This document shows positions 1-11,723 of a stretch of 64,000 nucleotides of DNA, piece by piece. The position numbers were made by a program, and so were the translations under genes. The DNA is from Chlorops oryzae (taxonomy: Eukaryota > Arthropoda > Insecta > Diptera > Chloropidae), in the NCBI GenBank assembly GCA_020466095.1, contig CM035806.1, positions 118,880,421-118,944,420 of the forward strand, read 5' to 3'. How positions within the stretch are numbered: position 1 is the first letter of the stretch; each line of letters starts with the position of its first letter. The notes beneath the pieces were generated by a model. The model saw only the letters and a list, made by a program, of their open reading frames with translations, was not told the DNA's origin and made no database searches.

Positions 1-374
1 GCTCATTTTTGGTCTAGAAGAGGGTGAGTCCAATTGAGATTCACCTTGGGTCGGTCGCGGTGCATATCATTTTCAGGTCGGTCCTATACCCAGAAAGAAA
101 CTGCTACCAAAACTCACTAACACATATGAGCAAATGTTGCAGTTACTAACACCAATGCATATTCTGTAAACACTTATTTCTAGTGTTGAATTTTTGCGAT
201 AAGTAACCAGTAAATTGTTTCCAGTCTCCTTAATTGGGATAAGCCACAGTGATGCTCATGAATAAAAATAACATGTAGTAAGGAAATAAATCGCAGAAAT
301 ACTTCAAAATACTACTTTGACGCAAATATTCAAGGATGTACCCATTGATTTAATCATTCCTGCATGTCTCTGAT
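1..374. other. Unassigned non-coding DNA
   Basis: No coding region, TIR or tandem repeat was recognised here. The last 8 bases (367-374, TCTCTGAT) are the left target-site duplication of the element that follows. Confidence 0.5.
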
Positions 375-530
375 CATACAATACTACAAGCGACACTTCC
401 CAAAATCACTAAAACGGGTGAGGGGAGCTTGTATAAACCGACTTTGCCCATTCACAATCTGACTTTGCCCACAGTTAACACATTCACATAAAATAAACTG
501 ACTTTCACCACGATTTGTGTACATATGAAC

Positions 531-1909
531 CAAGTATTACAGTATGAGAAACGAGCTAATACGCAATTCAACAAAGCTAATAGGCAATTCACCAAAGGCA
601 ACAACAACCACACGGCATACCAGGCAATCCACCACGATGCCTCTTTGGGCATTGTTGTCGTCTCTAGAAATTGGGCACATACAAGCAGTTAGTTTTTTTA
701 AGGGATTTTTTTCATTTATAATCAGAGAAAATCAGATATTATAAAAATATTTTAAAGAATTATTGTACCATTTTAAACTGTAGAATTTATTTTAACATTT
801 ATTTTTTCTTTTTAGTAATAGAAAAATTCACGTACTACAAAAAACTGATTTCCGAGTTTTTGGTCTTGTTTAATTTAGACGTTAGTGTGGCATCCATGGA
901 CAACAGATGGTGCCAAATGGAACGAGTCAATAGTGCAAATCGATGGTGAAAATAGTAACCGACTACAATTTGAACGTTTAGCTTTTAGAAATGAGACTTT
1001 CTGTCTGTCTGATTTTCAAAGGTATCCCTTCGTTCTAGGGTTTGTTATAATTTTCATAAATGCTGATAGGAAACCAACATATTTTTATATACTGAGGGGA
1101 ATTATTTATTTGGACTTAGTTAAGGGCATAAAATGTAGATTCCAAATATAGAAAAGTGGCCGCGCCAAAAGACGTTATTCGAAAATTGAATTTTACACCC
1201 AAAATTCAGATGGTGCTTGAAACAACCACGGCATAAATACTTCTTTTTTAATCGTTGACATCCTCAACAAAAATTGACTAAAGTGGACGAATTTTAAGGG
1301 TACCTCCAGCACTAAGGTCAGCCTCAAAGATCGTCTGAACTGCTGTTAAGTCATAATCTTTCGAGATATTTGCATGAAATAAGGAATTTGAGCTTATATT
1401 TAGCCTCCGATTAAAAATTTAATAGCTGTTTATCTGAGTGAGGTATTCTATGGCCAGGTTCTCTTTACTATAACACCCTTACTTTTTTCATTCCGAAACA
1501 TGAAATTTAAAAATATATAAATTCCTTTTATGTCGAATTATCTTGCTTTTTATTTGGTTTTATTATGTTTTAAGAACTCTTTTGAGTACTCGGTTCAGTA
1601 TCGATAAAAGCTTTGCGCTTAGAGTATTTGTGCATCGCTGACGAAGTCGTTCAATTTAAATGCAATGTTGAATACTGAATTGCGGGGGTCGCAGAGACTC
1701 AAATGTACTCTTAAATGAAGGAGAATCTCTACTTTGTTGTTTGCAACTTCAATTTTACTTATAAAGGGTCAAAATATAAAGTTACGGCATGTTTAAAAAT
1801 CGCATATTCTTCGACTTATTTTTGACAGTCAGCTGATTTTTACTCAACTTCACCACTCCATTTGGAGCCATATAGCATTTTGACAGGCTTTCTCATACTG
1901 TAATACTTG
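531..1909. mobile_element. TIR element nested inside the 375-2691 element (8-bp TSD)
   Basis: Perfect inverted ends, CAAGTATTACAGTATGAG on the left and its complement on the right, sit inside ATATGAAC duplicated at 523-530 and 1910-1917. The copy at 45850-46779 carries ATATGAAC once at the matching place, so it is an empty site and proves insertion. A short ORF at 885-1151 (+) resembles nothing I know. The middle holds a degraded HINE-like fragment. Superfamily is probably hAT or P from the TSD length. Confidence 0.88.
1180..1490. repeat. Degraded HINE-like repeat fragment (family C)
   Basis: Phrases such as AAGGGTACCTCCAG, TAGCCTCCGATTA and the terminal CTATAACACCCTTACTT match the 3' half of the fuller copy at 41661-42562. 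It is diverged and lacks the 5' half and the GTCY microsatellite. Confidence 0.6.
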
Positions 1910-2699
1910 ATATGAACTCACGCATCGACATTACAATCTGACTTTCAACACAGCAGAGCTGAATGCTTATTACCCTCTAGGAAGCGTGAGGTAAATTGCC
2001 CGGATGCAACTAGTACTTTCACCAAAACTAAAGAACTAGTGCCAAGGGGGGTAGAGCTTCGTATAAAGCTCCGACTAGTATTGCATGGAAAAATGGTTTT
2101 TCGTGTCAGTAATAAGAGTTGCCATTATATAGTTGTTGCAAAGAGCGTTGGTGCTCCGAAATCAAAAATAAAATCTATCTTTATATATTACAAATATTTT
2201 TGTAAATAAAACAAACACGAAAAATAATTCGGTGTCTTTTTAATATTGCGTATTGGAGGCTTAAAAATTGTAGAACAAAAATAACCAAAAAACCACAAGA
2301 TATGGTCAATAATCTTTCAAAGGAACTACTGTTTTACTATACCCAATTTACCCAATTGGTTCCCAAATCACTAGAAAAGCGTTAGTTCAAGTGTACAATT
2401 AGTGATTTTTAGCCCACACGCAATGTTAATTTTGTACAGAGTAATACATAACCAGGGGTATTAAGAAGAACCAGTGCTGGTGGAATTAGAACTAGTAAAA
2501 CGCTAGAGCTTAAGTACTCATACTTCCTGCAGGGCTGTTGAACTGTTCACCACAGCAGTCGTTGACAAAACTCTATCTTTTTCAGTCGCACTCATGTAAA
2601 CTGTTCTCTGTCTCTATCGCACCCGCATATTCTTATCTTATCTACAAGCAAATTCAAAGAATTTAGAGAGTGTCGCTTGTAGTATTGTATATCTCTGAT

Positions 2700-3281
2700 G
2701 TTTATACATCAATAAGATATGTCGCCATTTAATTATTTCAAAAGTTGCAAGCCGCGGAGCCAGATTCGAAGTATTGAAGGAATATTATGAAACTAATATG
2801 CTTTTAAAATCTTTAAGTACTTATTTATATATAAAATAATTTTAAGAAATAACTTTTTTTTAAATTTCAAATAATCGAATGGTAAAGGGTGGGTTGCATG
2901 AAAAAAGATTTCCATATACTTTCTTTACTAATAACAGGGTATTAACTATGTTAGTTACAAGTACTGCGACATTTCAGATACATGCAATGTGTCAAAAAGA
3001 GACGAACCTATGCCCAGATTGGCGCAATAGAAAAAGTTAGTTGCTACATGTATGAAGTGTGCGCAACATCTTTTCAGCAACATTACGGTATAAATCTCCT
3101 CTTGCCCATAAGCTTGTAACGAAGAAAATACCGCAACATTTGGTACCCGTATCGGGTACGTAACTAGTTATATAACTGTTACGATTCTTCCTGGGTATGA
3201 ACTCACCTAGGTCCAGTCCATTTTACACCGAAAACATTTCATTACTGCAGGGCAGGTTCTCCACAGACTGCTTATTACAAA
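2700..3281. other. Unassigned DNA upstream of the BEL gag remnant
   Basis: No convincing gene was seen. The final part (about 3205-3281) reads directly into the gag remnant once the hAT-type MITE is ignored, so it is probably old BEL element sequence. Confidence 0.35.
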
Positions 3282-3289
3282 CAACGATA

Positions 3290-3888
3290 TAGGGATGGGC
3301 AAAATGGGAAAATACATCGATATATATCGTTTCGATATATTTAAAAAGCATCGAATTTTAAACGATACTATTGGGGGAGAAATATCGAGTTTTCGATATA
3401 TCGACATTATAAATACCAATTAAAAATGACTATTGTACTAAAATACAGTACAGTGTACCTTCTGCTTGAGGAGAACCCTCCAAAGCGGACACTACTCTAA
3501 ACGGATAGATTTCAGGAATTTTCTTGTGCTCCTGCTTCTCAAATACTTTCCTCTTAAGCCAACACCTCTGTTAAGCGGACATATATTTTGGGCCTGTAGG
3601 TGTCTGCTTAAGACAGAGTACACTGTACATATTTTTGACAAAATTGGAATGTACAAAACGACGATTTCGAGTTCTCGGAATGATAAGATATATATCTTTA
3701 TATCCAATAGAAATACGTGTGAAGCACATGTTTACAACGACAGACATATATAAAATATCGCTTTCGATGTCGGGAAAAGTATATCGATGTACGATATATC
3801 GCCGAGCAAAAATATCAGTATATATTTTCGATATATCGTTTTAAAAATATCGATGTTTTGATATATCGATGTTTTTTGCCCATCCCTA
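3290..3888. mobile_element. hAT-type MITE rich in CGATATATCG repeats (8-bp TSD)
   Basis: The ends are TAGGGATGGGCAAAA and its complement TTTTGCCCATCCCTA. CAACGATA at 3282-3289 and 3889-3896 is an exact 8-bp TSD. The interior near both ends is a degenerate array of ATATCGAT/CGATATATCG motifs, so the strands could fold into a long imperfect stem. There is no transposase. TIRs beginning TAGGG with an 8-bp TSD are typical of hAT elements. It is inserted in BEL gag sequence. Confidence 0.88.
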
Positions 3889-3896
3889 CAACGATA

Positions 3897-4804
3897 AGAC
3901 AGAGGCAACGATAAGTCAAATGAGAATTGAAATCCAGGGTTTGGCGCGGAGGACGGTGCCGTCAATAGCGCTACCAGTGCCATCGGAAACAATCGGGAGC
4001 GTGACAGCAGGAGAGCATCCAAGGGAAGAGCGCGCAGCGGCAATAGCAGGTCAGTCCTTGTCTAATTCTTCCTCCCACAGCTACCCACTCAATTCCACGA
4101 GAAAAATTTACCCGCTTCCGAAGTTTGGAGGGGCGCCAGAAGAGTGGCCTTCTTTCATTGAAGACCTTAGGCGGACAACGGAAGAGTTCAGTTATTCAGA
4201 GCTCCACAATATAATGCGTATAAGGGAGTCTCTGCACGGAAGAACGAGGGCAACAGTCGAGTCGCTATTGTCAAGCGCGCGTAATGTAGAGCCAATCTTA
4301 GAAATATTGAGTGAGACGTTCGGCAGGCCTGAGATGCTCATAAAGAACCCAATTGAAGCTGTGAGAAAGCTGCAAAACCTGAAGGAGGGTAACTTAGAGC
4401 AGCTGGTGGTGTTTGCAGTAAAGTTAAATAACATGGCGACATTTTTGCATACGTGTAAAGGTGAGCATCATTTGAATAATCCGACACTGTTGAGCGAAAT
4501 TGTGGCGATGCTGCCAGTAACGCGCCAAATGCAATGGGCAGAAAAGTGTGTAAACATTGACAGATTGCCAACAGTGGAAGATTTCAGTGCATGGCTTAGT
4601 GCTTTAAGGAAGCTCGCAGATTTTGTATCCTATACTTTGCCGTTGACCATGACTATAGCAGGCGTTGACAACCAGAAGGGAAATAGAGATGCAGGTACTG
4701 GCAAGGGAATTAGTAACCGGTATGCACTCGTAAGCGTTGCCAATAAGAAGGGCCTATCTGTCAAAAGGATTGTAGTAGCGTTGCCAATTGCAACGAATTT
4801 CTAA
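3897..4804 (+). pseudogene. BEL/Pao retrotransposon gag fragment
   Basis: About 300 open codons read as the capsid part of a BEL/Pao Gag (DUF1759 type): an LPKFGG...EEW...F motif followed by helical sequence containing RIRESLHGRT and LPTVEDFSAWL. The usual zinc knuckles, protease and pol are missing. The frame loses resemblance near the end and stops at 4804. The start is unknown because a hAT-type MITE interrupts the 5' side at 3290-3888; a mariner inserted 26 bases beyond the stop. In life this would be the structural protein of the retroelement particle. I regard it as dead. Confidence 0.75.
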
Positions 4805-4831
4805 ATTTCGCAGTCGATGAGAGATGTAATA

Positions 4832-6123
4832 ACAGGTTGGCTGATAAGTCCCCGGTCTAACAGAGAAAAACACATTTTTTTGTCAAAATTCGTTTTTATT
4901 ATTCAACATAGTTCCCTTCAAGAGCGATACAACGATTATAACGACCTTCCAATTTTTTGATACCATTTTGGTAGTACTCCTTCGGTTTTGCCTCAAAATA
5001 GGCCTCAGTTTCGGCGATCACCTCTTCATTGCAGCCAAATTTTTTCCCTGCGAGCATCCTTTTGAGGTCTGAGAACAAGAAAAAGTCGCTGGGGGCCAGA
5101 TCTGGAGAATACGGTGGGTGGGGAAGCAATTCGAAGCCTAATTCATGAATTTTTGCCATCGTTCTCAATGACTTGTGGCACGGTGCGTTGTCTTGGTGGA
5201 ACAACACTTTTTTCTTCTTCATATGGGGCCGTTTTGTCGCGATTTCGACCTTCAAATGCTCCAATAACGACATATAATAGTCACTGTTGATGGTTTTTCC
5301 CTTCTCAAGATAATCGATAAAAATTATTCCATGCCCATCCCAAAAAACAGAGGCCATTACTTTGCCAGCGGACTTTTGAGTCTTTAAATGCTTCGGAGAC
5401 GGTTCAGCGATCGCTGTCCACTCAGCCGACTGTCGATTGGACTCAGGAGTGTAGTGATAGAGCCATGTTTCATCCATTGTCACATATCGACGCAAAAACT
5501 CGGGTGTATTGCGAGTTAACAGCTGCAAACACCGCTCAGAATCATCAATACGTTGTTGTTTTTGGTCAAATGTGAGCTCGCGCGGCACCCATTTTGCACA
5601 GAGCTTTTTTATATCCAAATATTGATGAATGATATGACCAACACGTTCCTTTTATATCTTAAAGGCCTCTGCTATCTCGATCAACTTCATTTTACGGTCA
5701 TTCAAAATCATTTTGTGAATTTTTTTGATGTTTTCTTCGGTAACCACCTCTTTCGGGCGTCCACTGCGTTCACCGTCCTCCGTGCTCATTTCACCACGCT
5801 TGAATTTAGCATACCAATCAATTATTGTTGATTTTCCTGGGGCAGAGTCCGGAAACTCATTATCAAGCCAAGTTTTTGCTTCCACTGTATTTTTTCCCTT
5901 CAGAAAACAGTATTTTATCAAAACACGAAATTCCTTTTTTCCATTTTTTTCACAATAACAAAAGTTGCTTCACAAAAGACGCTCTATCTCACAAACTAAA
6001 TGACTTACAGACGTCAAATTTTGACACGAATCATTTGAAGGTTGCCACTATATAAAAATAATATGCATTTAATATTAGCGACGCCATCTATGTGTCAGAC
6101 CGGGGACTTATCAGCCAACCTGT
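4832..6123 (-). mobile_element. mariner element, irritans subfamily, 1292 bp
   Basis: Inverted ends starting ACAGGTTGGCTGATAAGTCC lie at 4832 and 6123, flanked by TA duplications at 4830-4831 and 6124-6125. The length is close to the ~1.29 kb of Himar1-type elements, and the ends and encoded protein are of that type. The element is structurally complete but its transposase is broken (next entry). Confidence 0.96.
4899..5944 (-). pseudogene. mariner transposase, interrupted
   Basis: The protein matches the irritans (Himar1-like) transposase almost residue for residue as I recall it. The N-terminal paired-type helix-turn-helix region is encoded at about 5652-5921. The catalytic domain follows at 4899-5618 with the D,D34D signature: D in TMDETW, D in HQDN, and the last D in SPDLAPSD, 34 residues after the second. 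Two lesions are visible. A run of six A where seven are expected shifts the frame just after the start codon (5942-5944), and an in-frame TAA lies at about 5652. The enzyme would have cut and pasted the element at TA sites. As read it cannot make a full protein. Confidence 0.93.
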
Positions 6124-6410
6124 TACCTAGTACAGAGTCAAGCGGGAATTCCAATAGCGCAGGAGCTGCAGGAAATTTCCTGCTGCAGGAGGTGCAGGAA
6201 AAATTCAATTTCCGATAATGCGTGTGCATGAGCATGTCATTGCTGCGGTTTTGAATCTTAACCTGACTCAGTACATTTTTAGCTACTCTTGTACTCGTCT
6301 TATTTTCTATGAACGGAATACAATATTCCCTTTTACTTAACAAATAAATAATAGAAATCATAAATATAGACATCGAAGCTTAAAATAAAATAATATTTAA
6401 TGCATATTAC

Positions 6411-6979
6411 CACTAAGCATATAATAGATAGAGGAATAATTTCATACAACGATTTGTCCACATGAAAAACCGAACGATTGGTTCCCATACGCTCGTGTTG
6501 TATTTGGTCTCTCGTTTCTGGCACCAGCGACGATAGGAAACGAACTCAAACCTTTTTCGAGCACACAAAAACCTGGTTTGATGCAACCTTATGGTTGGCT
6601 ATGGCGTTTTGAATGAACTGTGGTCATATGGAAGAGTAGTTTTAGTCGAAATATGCTGTTTCGAGAAAAGCGCTTTAAATTTTTATATTTCGTATACCTT
6701 CCCATGTTAAACGGAATTTTGTTTCTTGAATAACTTCTTTCAGAAGAATGTGAGGGGGACGAGGGTTTTACCTAATGATGCGTCTCTTTGAAAGGAATTC
6801 AGTGGTAATTATAACTCATTTTGAGCTTAAGTCGACTTAAGCTACTTTTCTATATGACCACAGATTTATTTGTAAATTGGTATGCATGCATACGTTTGTA
6901 GGAGGTTGTGTGTATGTTTACAGTTTTCAAAATAGAAAAGGCATGAAATTTCAGTTTTCTGTTCTGTTCTTCGGTTCTG
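6411..6979 (+). repeat. Left long terminal inverted repeat of the P-type element
   Basis: 569 bases repeated inverted at 13240-14051, with few differences by eye. It contains the perfect palindrome AGCTTAAGTCGACTTAAGCT near 6825-6845. Homology stops just past the CTTCGGTTCTG motif at 6969-6979. Confidence 0.9.
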
Positions 6980-7239
6980 TATATGTGTGATGAGTGTAGC
7001 AACCGAGCCAAAAGCCTTTGTACAATTTCGTGTTTCTCTTTGAGTAGTGCACGCTTTTTACACTTTTTTTTATATGAATAGAACGAGAAAATGTTCAGGT
7101 CTATCCGAACTCTATGCACCTTAAGCATAAACGATAGATATACCGTCGCTTGTTAACTTTTTGTTCTATGAAGATATAATTCACTGAACTCCTAGTTTTA
7201 TTTTTTAATTTCATTATTTTTATGATATTGGATGTATTT

Positions 7240-7455
7240 TTTATAATTTTTATACCCAATAAATATGATTTACAAAAATTAGAAAAATGGGCGTGGCAAA
7301 TGGGCGGTTTTCATAGAAAATTAAACAAAAGTCGGTATATGGGCCCCTATGGTCTTAAACAACTCCTGATATTAAAAATTATTTGAACATGTGTCTCTGT
7401 GTCGGGTATTATATTGTCAGGCTCGCCTGACTATAACACCCTCACTTGTTTTTAT
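7240..7455. repeat. HINE-like fragment (family C, 3' part)
   Basis: Matches the last ~220 bp of the element at 41661-42562, including GTCGGTATATGGG, the GTCAGGC...GCCTGAC hairpin and CTATAACACCC...CTTGTTT. It lies inside the P-type element. Confidence 0.75.
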
Positions 7456-8228
7456 TTTATAACTGATATATTAGAATCAAAAATAATGATTAATAAGTAA
7501 TCTTTAAAATAAAACTTATAACCGTTACGGTCCGTGGTTATTATTTTTTATAATAATAAAAAACAATTTTAAATTAATAAAACAAAAACCAAAATTATTA
7601 TTTATATTGGAGATTTTTCTTTTTTTCGCGTTATTTGAGCGTTATTTTGGGATATGTTGAAAAGGTTGAGGGTTTCATTCGAGCTCTGCAAACCGAACAA
7701 AATTGAGTTGAGATTTTTGATGAAAAAATACATGGAGAAGAATACATGCATCTGTAGTTTTTTTTATTAATTTTATTCTGATATAATTTTAAGTTTTTTT
7801 TTTGAGGCCGTGGTTTTACCAACAATCTCTTCGGTTAGCCATTGACAATTCTTTCTGATCAATATTAATATAAATGCATTTAAAATGTATGTTCTATGGG
7901 AAAAGCATTTATTATTTTCAGAAAACCACCCAATGTATTCATCGGACCTTTCAGTCGTAGATACGCACACATTGAAGATTTTCTGCTTAAAAATACTCTT
8001 AACCTTGGAAAGTCATCGTTATTTGTAGAACGTAAAAGTCATCCTTCGCCCATTCGACTATGCCATTTTTAAAAGTAGTTTTTAAACCAACCTATTTACC
8101 TATGCTCACAAAATTTGTTAGTTTTATATTGCCCTGATTATGGATATTTAATAAATAATAATACCAAGTCAATACTCTGCAGCCTTTTATTTGTAAATAA
8201 AAAGTTTAAAGCTGATCTCTTTTGAATT

Positions 8229-10850
8229 TTAATATAAAAGTTTAACAAGCGTCGTCGAATCGACGGAGCATGACTTTCCAGGGTTAAACGCATTATAATG
8301 AATTTTCATCAAATTGAAAAAATATTCGGTTGGAGCTCTTAGTTTCAAATTGGTGTTAACGTAGCCGTAATTTTTGTTTAAAATTAAAAACTCAGAGGAG
8401 CTAAGCGTTTCAAAGTTTGATTTTAAAAGATTTTGACATGTTTCGCAGTCATACTTCCTCAATGCTTTGAAGAGCAAATATCCTGAGAAATATCGCAAGG
8501 CGTTATCATTTAAATTATTTCCAATTGCTGGTAATGTCGCCTCTAACGATTGTTCGACTTCTTCTTCAATATCAGAACATATTGATTCTACATCGTTATA
8601 GACTTTTCCGACATTGTCCAGGCTCGCTTTATAATTTGAACCTTCCCCTTCTACCATATTTAGCAATAATGCTTCATGATTAGGCTCACAGTTCCCTGAG
8701 AGAGTTTTCGAAGTTAAAATTTTCATCGAAAGCATTTTTGACATAATGATATTAAATTCATATACCGTTGGATTAGCGTTAGTAGCACCTCTAGATCTTA
8801 TCAGATAAAACAAATTTTCCAAGGGGTCTTGATTAAGATTTGCTGTAGCTATAAAAAATATTTCAGAATTCGTTGTCCAAATATTTTTCGCTAAGCTTAG
8901 AACTGCGGATATTGTTTGTATCATGCCATTTATGCAATAGACTTCTATTGGGTATTCAAGTTGTCTGAAATACTCGAGCATTTCTTCTAAATATTGCTGT
9001 ATATTATTGCAATTTTTCAAAGCACAATTAAATGGATTTTTATCATATAATACGTGGCTATTTAGGCAATCGAAAAGTCTATTTATTTTTTCAACAAACA
9101 TTGCTGTAGCAAGTGCACTTTTTTCGCATATTGAGAAGCCCCCACTTTGAATCACCGTTCGTATTGCACCCGCAACGGTGTGGCTAAAAATTTGAGTCGC
9201 ATATTTCACCTTCATTTTTTCAAACGAGTTTGGTGCAATGTGTTTTGCTGTTATTTTAGGGCACAAGCGTGTTGAATTCTTGGAATCCAGCTCATATAAC
9301 GTTCTTATAACCTCCCACGATACAACTCCTTCAGGCGTCTTTAGGTTCCGTTTCATAATTATATTACGTAAGGACTTTATCAAATGGGGAACATCATAAA
9401 GAGCAAATATTTCTTGTCCATTAACCACGAAGCTTGAATTATCCGAAACTGTAATAAGCTTCTTGAAAGCGGCTCTGTTGTTGGAGCCTTGGTCGCATGT
9501 AACCGCCTTAACGTTCAGACCTAATGTTTGTGCTACTTCAATATTGCTCTCAATTTTCGATTTAAGCATACCATGCTTTAAACCCGTAGCTGACACATAA
9601 TAGCTCAACACATACTTCCAATTTCCAAAAAGGCCTCTTAACATAAAGACGCATATTTGTTGACCCAACAGCAGTTTCCTCTTAATTCCATCATGTTCGA
9701 ATCCCTGAATTTAATCCAAAACTGAATTGTATCGGAGGCCTCTCTTAATCTTTATTTCATCACATAGTAAAACTGCGTATTTGTCTTTTGCGTTCATATT
9801 TGAGACAATTTCCTGCAAATTTTGTAGTAACTCTGGATGAAAACCTGGGGTTAGATTTTTTAACGGGGCCCATAGTTCCAACATCGCTTTTGAGGGAAGT
9901 TTTAAATTGAGAACGTCTCTTAAATAATTATATGTACGTGAGGAGTAAAAGTTTATGTTTTGTGCTATTACTTTTTCCTCATCATTATAGACCTTTTTCT
10001 TTTTTAGAAGGATTTTGCAAATTGTTTTGGCTTCGCCAGAAACATAACTAATATTATCAATTACGGAAATAACACTTTTTGGTTTGGAGAAACGTTTACG
10101 TCGCTGGCGAGCTTTGTCTTTTTCTTTTCTTAAAAAGGCTTTAAGTGCTTTAAATTTTTTCCCCAGCCGTATTTTTTCCTGTGTTAATGTTTGTAGCTCT
10201 TTAGAAATTTCATAATGCATTTTCCGATAATACGCTTCATTTTGCTCTCGTTTGAGACAATTCTGACAAAAAGGAGACAGTTTTGAAGAATCATTAGCGG
10301 AAGAGGAAATATTTAAGTTTTGCCAAATCTGGTTTTTACTTTCATCTCGCAAAATAAGAAAGTCACTTAAATTTTCATCAAAAGAATCACCGCACTGAAA
10401 CGATTGTGTTTCCGTCATTGCTATTGGTTCAACTGGATTAAAAGCAAGGTCAACAGAAACATGTTGATCTCTATTTGGTCGAGTGAATGGGTAAATTTCT
10501 TCATCATTTTCAGCAAATTCATATTCTTCGGGAATTGAGTGGCTTTCAGATTGAAGCAAAGTATTTTCAGACAAATTCAGAGTAGGAACAGCATCAGACA
10601 AAAGTTTCTTTTTCGACAAAAATTTGCTCTCAAAGTGTCTATCGCATACAAAGGCCCTACATTGATCAAAATAATTCTCAATGTTGCATTTTTGGATCCA
10701 TTGTTGTCGATAAAAAGAATTTGTGGGAAGCTTGAACAATCTCACAGGGAATTCTTCCGATTGATGTCTGTAACCTCTTAAACATGTTTTGACCACACAC
10801 CTTTTGCTACCCTTTCTAACATCTCCTAATTTTCGATTTACCATCATCAA
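8229..10850 (-). pseudogene. P-type (THAP) transposase with one in-frame stop
   Basis: The reading frame spans 874 codons with a single TAA (near 9711). The N-terminal part (379 residues) has a THAP C2CH zinc finger: C18, C23, W51, C69, H72 and P89. A Lys/Arg-rich predicted coiled coil follows at about 200-260, then the start of an RNase H-like fold with CDEIKIK. After the stop, 479 further codons in the same frame hold VTCDQGSNN, the DVPHLIKSLRN block conserved in P-type transposases and THAP9, and NQDPLENLF with the late acidic residues. THAP domains bind the element's subterminal DNA; the RNase H-like domain cuts and joins. Length and motif order are normal for the family, so apart from the nonsense codon it looks complete. 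The first in-frame ATG group at 10850 is the likely start. Confidence 0.9.
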
Positions 10851-10883
10851 TTAATACCTTGGAAGTAAAAAACGAACCTGCTA

Positions 10884-10987
10884 GCTTGAAATGTTCTATA
10901 TGCTTGAAATGTATTGTATGCTTGAAATCACCCTGCAGGAAGTCTGTCGCCATATGGCCCCATGTCTATATTGACGTCAATATAGAC
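10884..10987. promoter_or_regulatory. Candidate transposase control region with a CRE-like palindrome
   Basis: About 115 bp upstream of the transposase start lies a perfect 24-bp palindrome (10964-10987) centred on TGACGTCA, the ATF/CREB core. Between it and the gene are three near-copies of TGCTTGAAATG (10884-10930). Position suggests regulation of the transposase or a binding site for it. No function is shown. Confidence 0.35.
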
Positions 10988-10997
10988 AAGAGAACTA

Positions 10998-11258
10998 GTG
11001 ACAACGTCAACAGTATTTATAGGCGGTGTCATTAGAGAAACTGTACTGTCAAGAGATATAGTTCATCCCATTGACCATGTCAACAACGTGTCTCCTTGTA
11101 AAATGTGCCGCAAAATTGAACAAGTTAGACTCGTTAAAACTAAAATGGAAGCTATTTTTATTGAAAGCGGAAAGAATAAATATATATCGATAGCTTCGGA
11201 TAGAAAGGGCGTAACTCATTATTTTGCTACTTTACAGGAGAAGGAAAAAACTTCATAA
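10998..11258 (+). CDS. Short unrecognised ORF in the P-type element
   Basis: 86 codons, opposite in strand to the transposase. A CxxC pair (PCKMC) is the only notable feature. The 3' half overlaps one arm of the internal inverted repeat (about 11175-11225), whose partner at 12888-12932 includes GAGTTACGCCCTTTCTATCC. I do not recognise the product and it may not be translated. Confidence 0.2.
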   Translation: MTTSTVFIGGVIRETVLSRDIVHPIDHVNNVSPCKMCRKIEQVRLVKTKMEAIFIESGKNKYISIASDRKGVTHYFATLQEKEKTS

Positions 11259-11480
11259 AATCGCAAAGGTTAGATATTTAAAAAAAGTTTAAACGCAAAG
11301 TCAATTAAATACTACGCACGAAATTTGTTTTAGGCTTGAATTTTTATTTTTTCTGTGTTTCGAGCAGTTTTCTGAGTTAGGGCTTTTTGATATCAATTTT
11401 CGTTCAAAACACGTGAGTTAGGTCTTTGTACGCAAAGTTTAAAATATAAATAAAATTATAAGATGCGATCCAGCACTATA

Positions 11481-11723
11481 CTATAACCAATAATATCGGT
11501 TAGTGGTTTCTATTGATAAAATTAATTCAAAACAAATATTTTTTGAACACATTATTCACTGTTTTCACGTTCGTGTCTTGAGTCTTTGCATGCATACAGA
11601 CCAAGAGAGACATGCAAAGACTTAAGAAAGGAACGTGAAAACAGTGAATAATGCGTTCCAAAAAATATTTGTTTTGAATTAATTTTATGAATAGAAACCA
11701 CTAACCGATTTTAATGGTTATAG
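11481..11723. repeat. Hairpin-forming inverted repeat, ~243 bp
   Basis: CTATAACCA...CGGTTAGTGGTTTC on the left is mirrored at the right end, and the arms (about 110 bp each) continue through TTCAAAACAAATATTTTTTG and CACTGTTTTCACG almost to the centre near 11605. It looks like a small palindromic MITE; no clear TSD. Confidence 0.7.

Larger units (their letters stand above)
375..2691. mobile_element. TIR DNA element, copy 1 (8-bp TSD), split by a nested element
   Basis: The left end CATACAATACTACAAGCGAC is matched inverted at the right end (about 2669-2691). TCTCTGAT at 367-374 and 2692-2699 is an exact 8-bp TSD. A second copy at 45850-46779 matches it closely along its length but lacks the 1379-bp insertion at 531-1909. 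No transposase is present, so this is a non-autonomous element. An 8-bp TSD with ends starting CA fits the hAT or P superfamily; I cannot choose between them. Confidence 0.85.

Noticed and set aside
6095..6373. ORF similar to one at 17741-18064
   Set aside because: Similarity is due to the two copies of the GAATTCC-TIR element in opposite orientation.
9669..9716. An intron removing the stop in the P-type transposase
   Set aside because: No GT/AG pair of sensible length; the frame reads through both sides with family-like residues.
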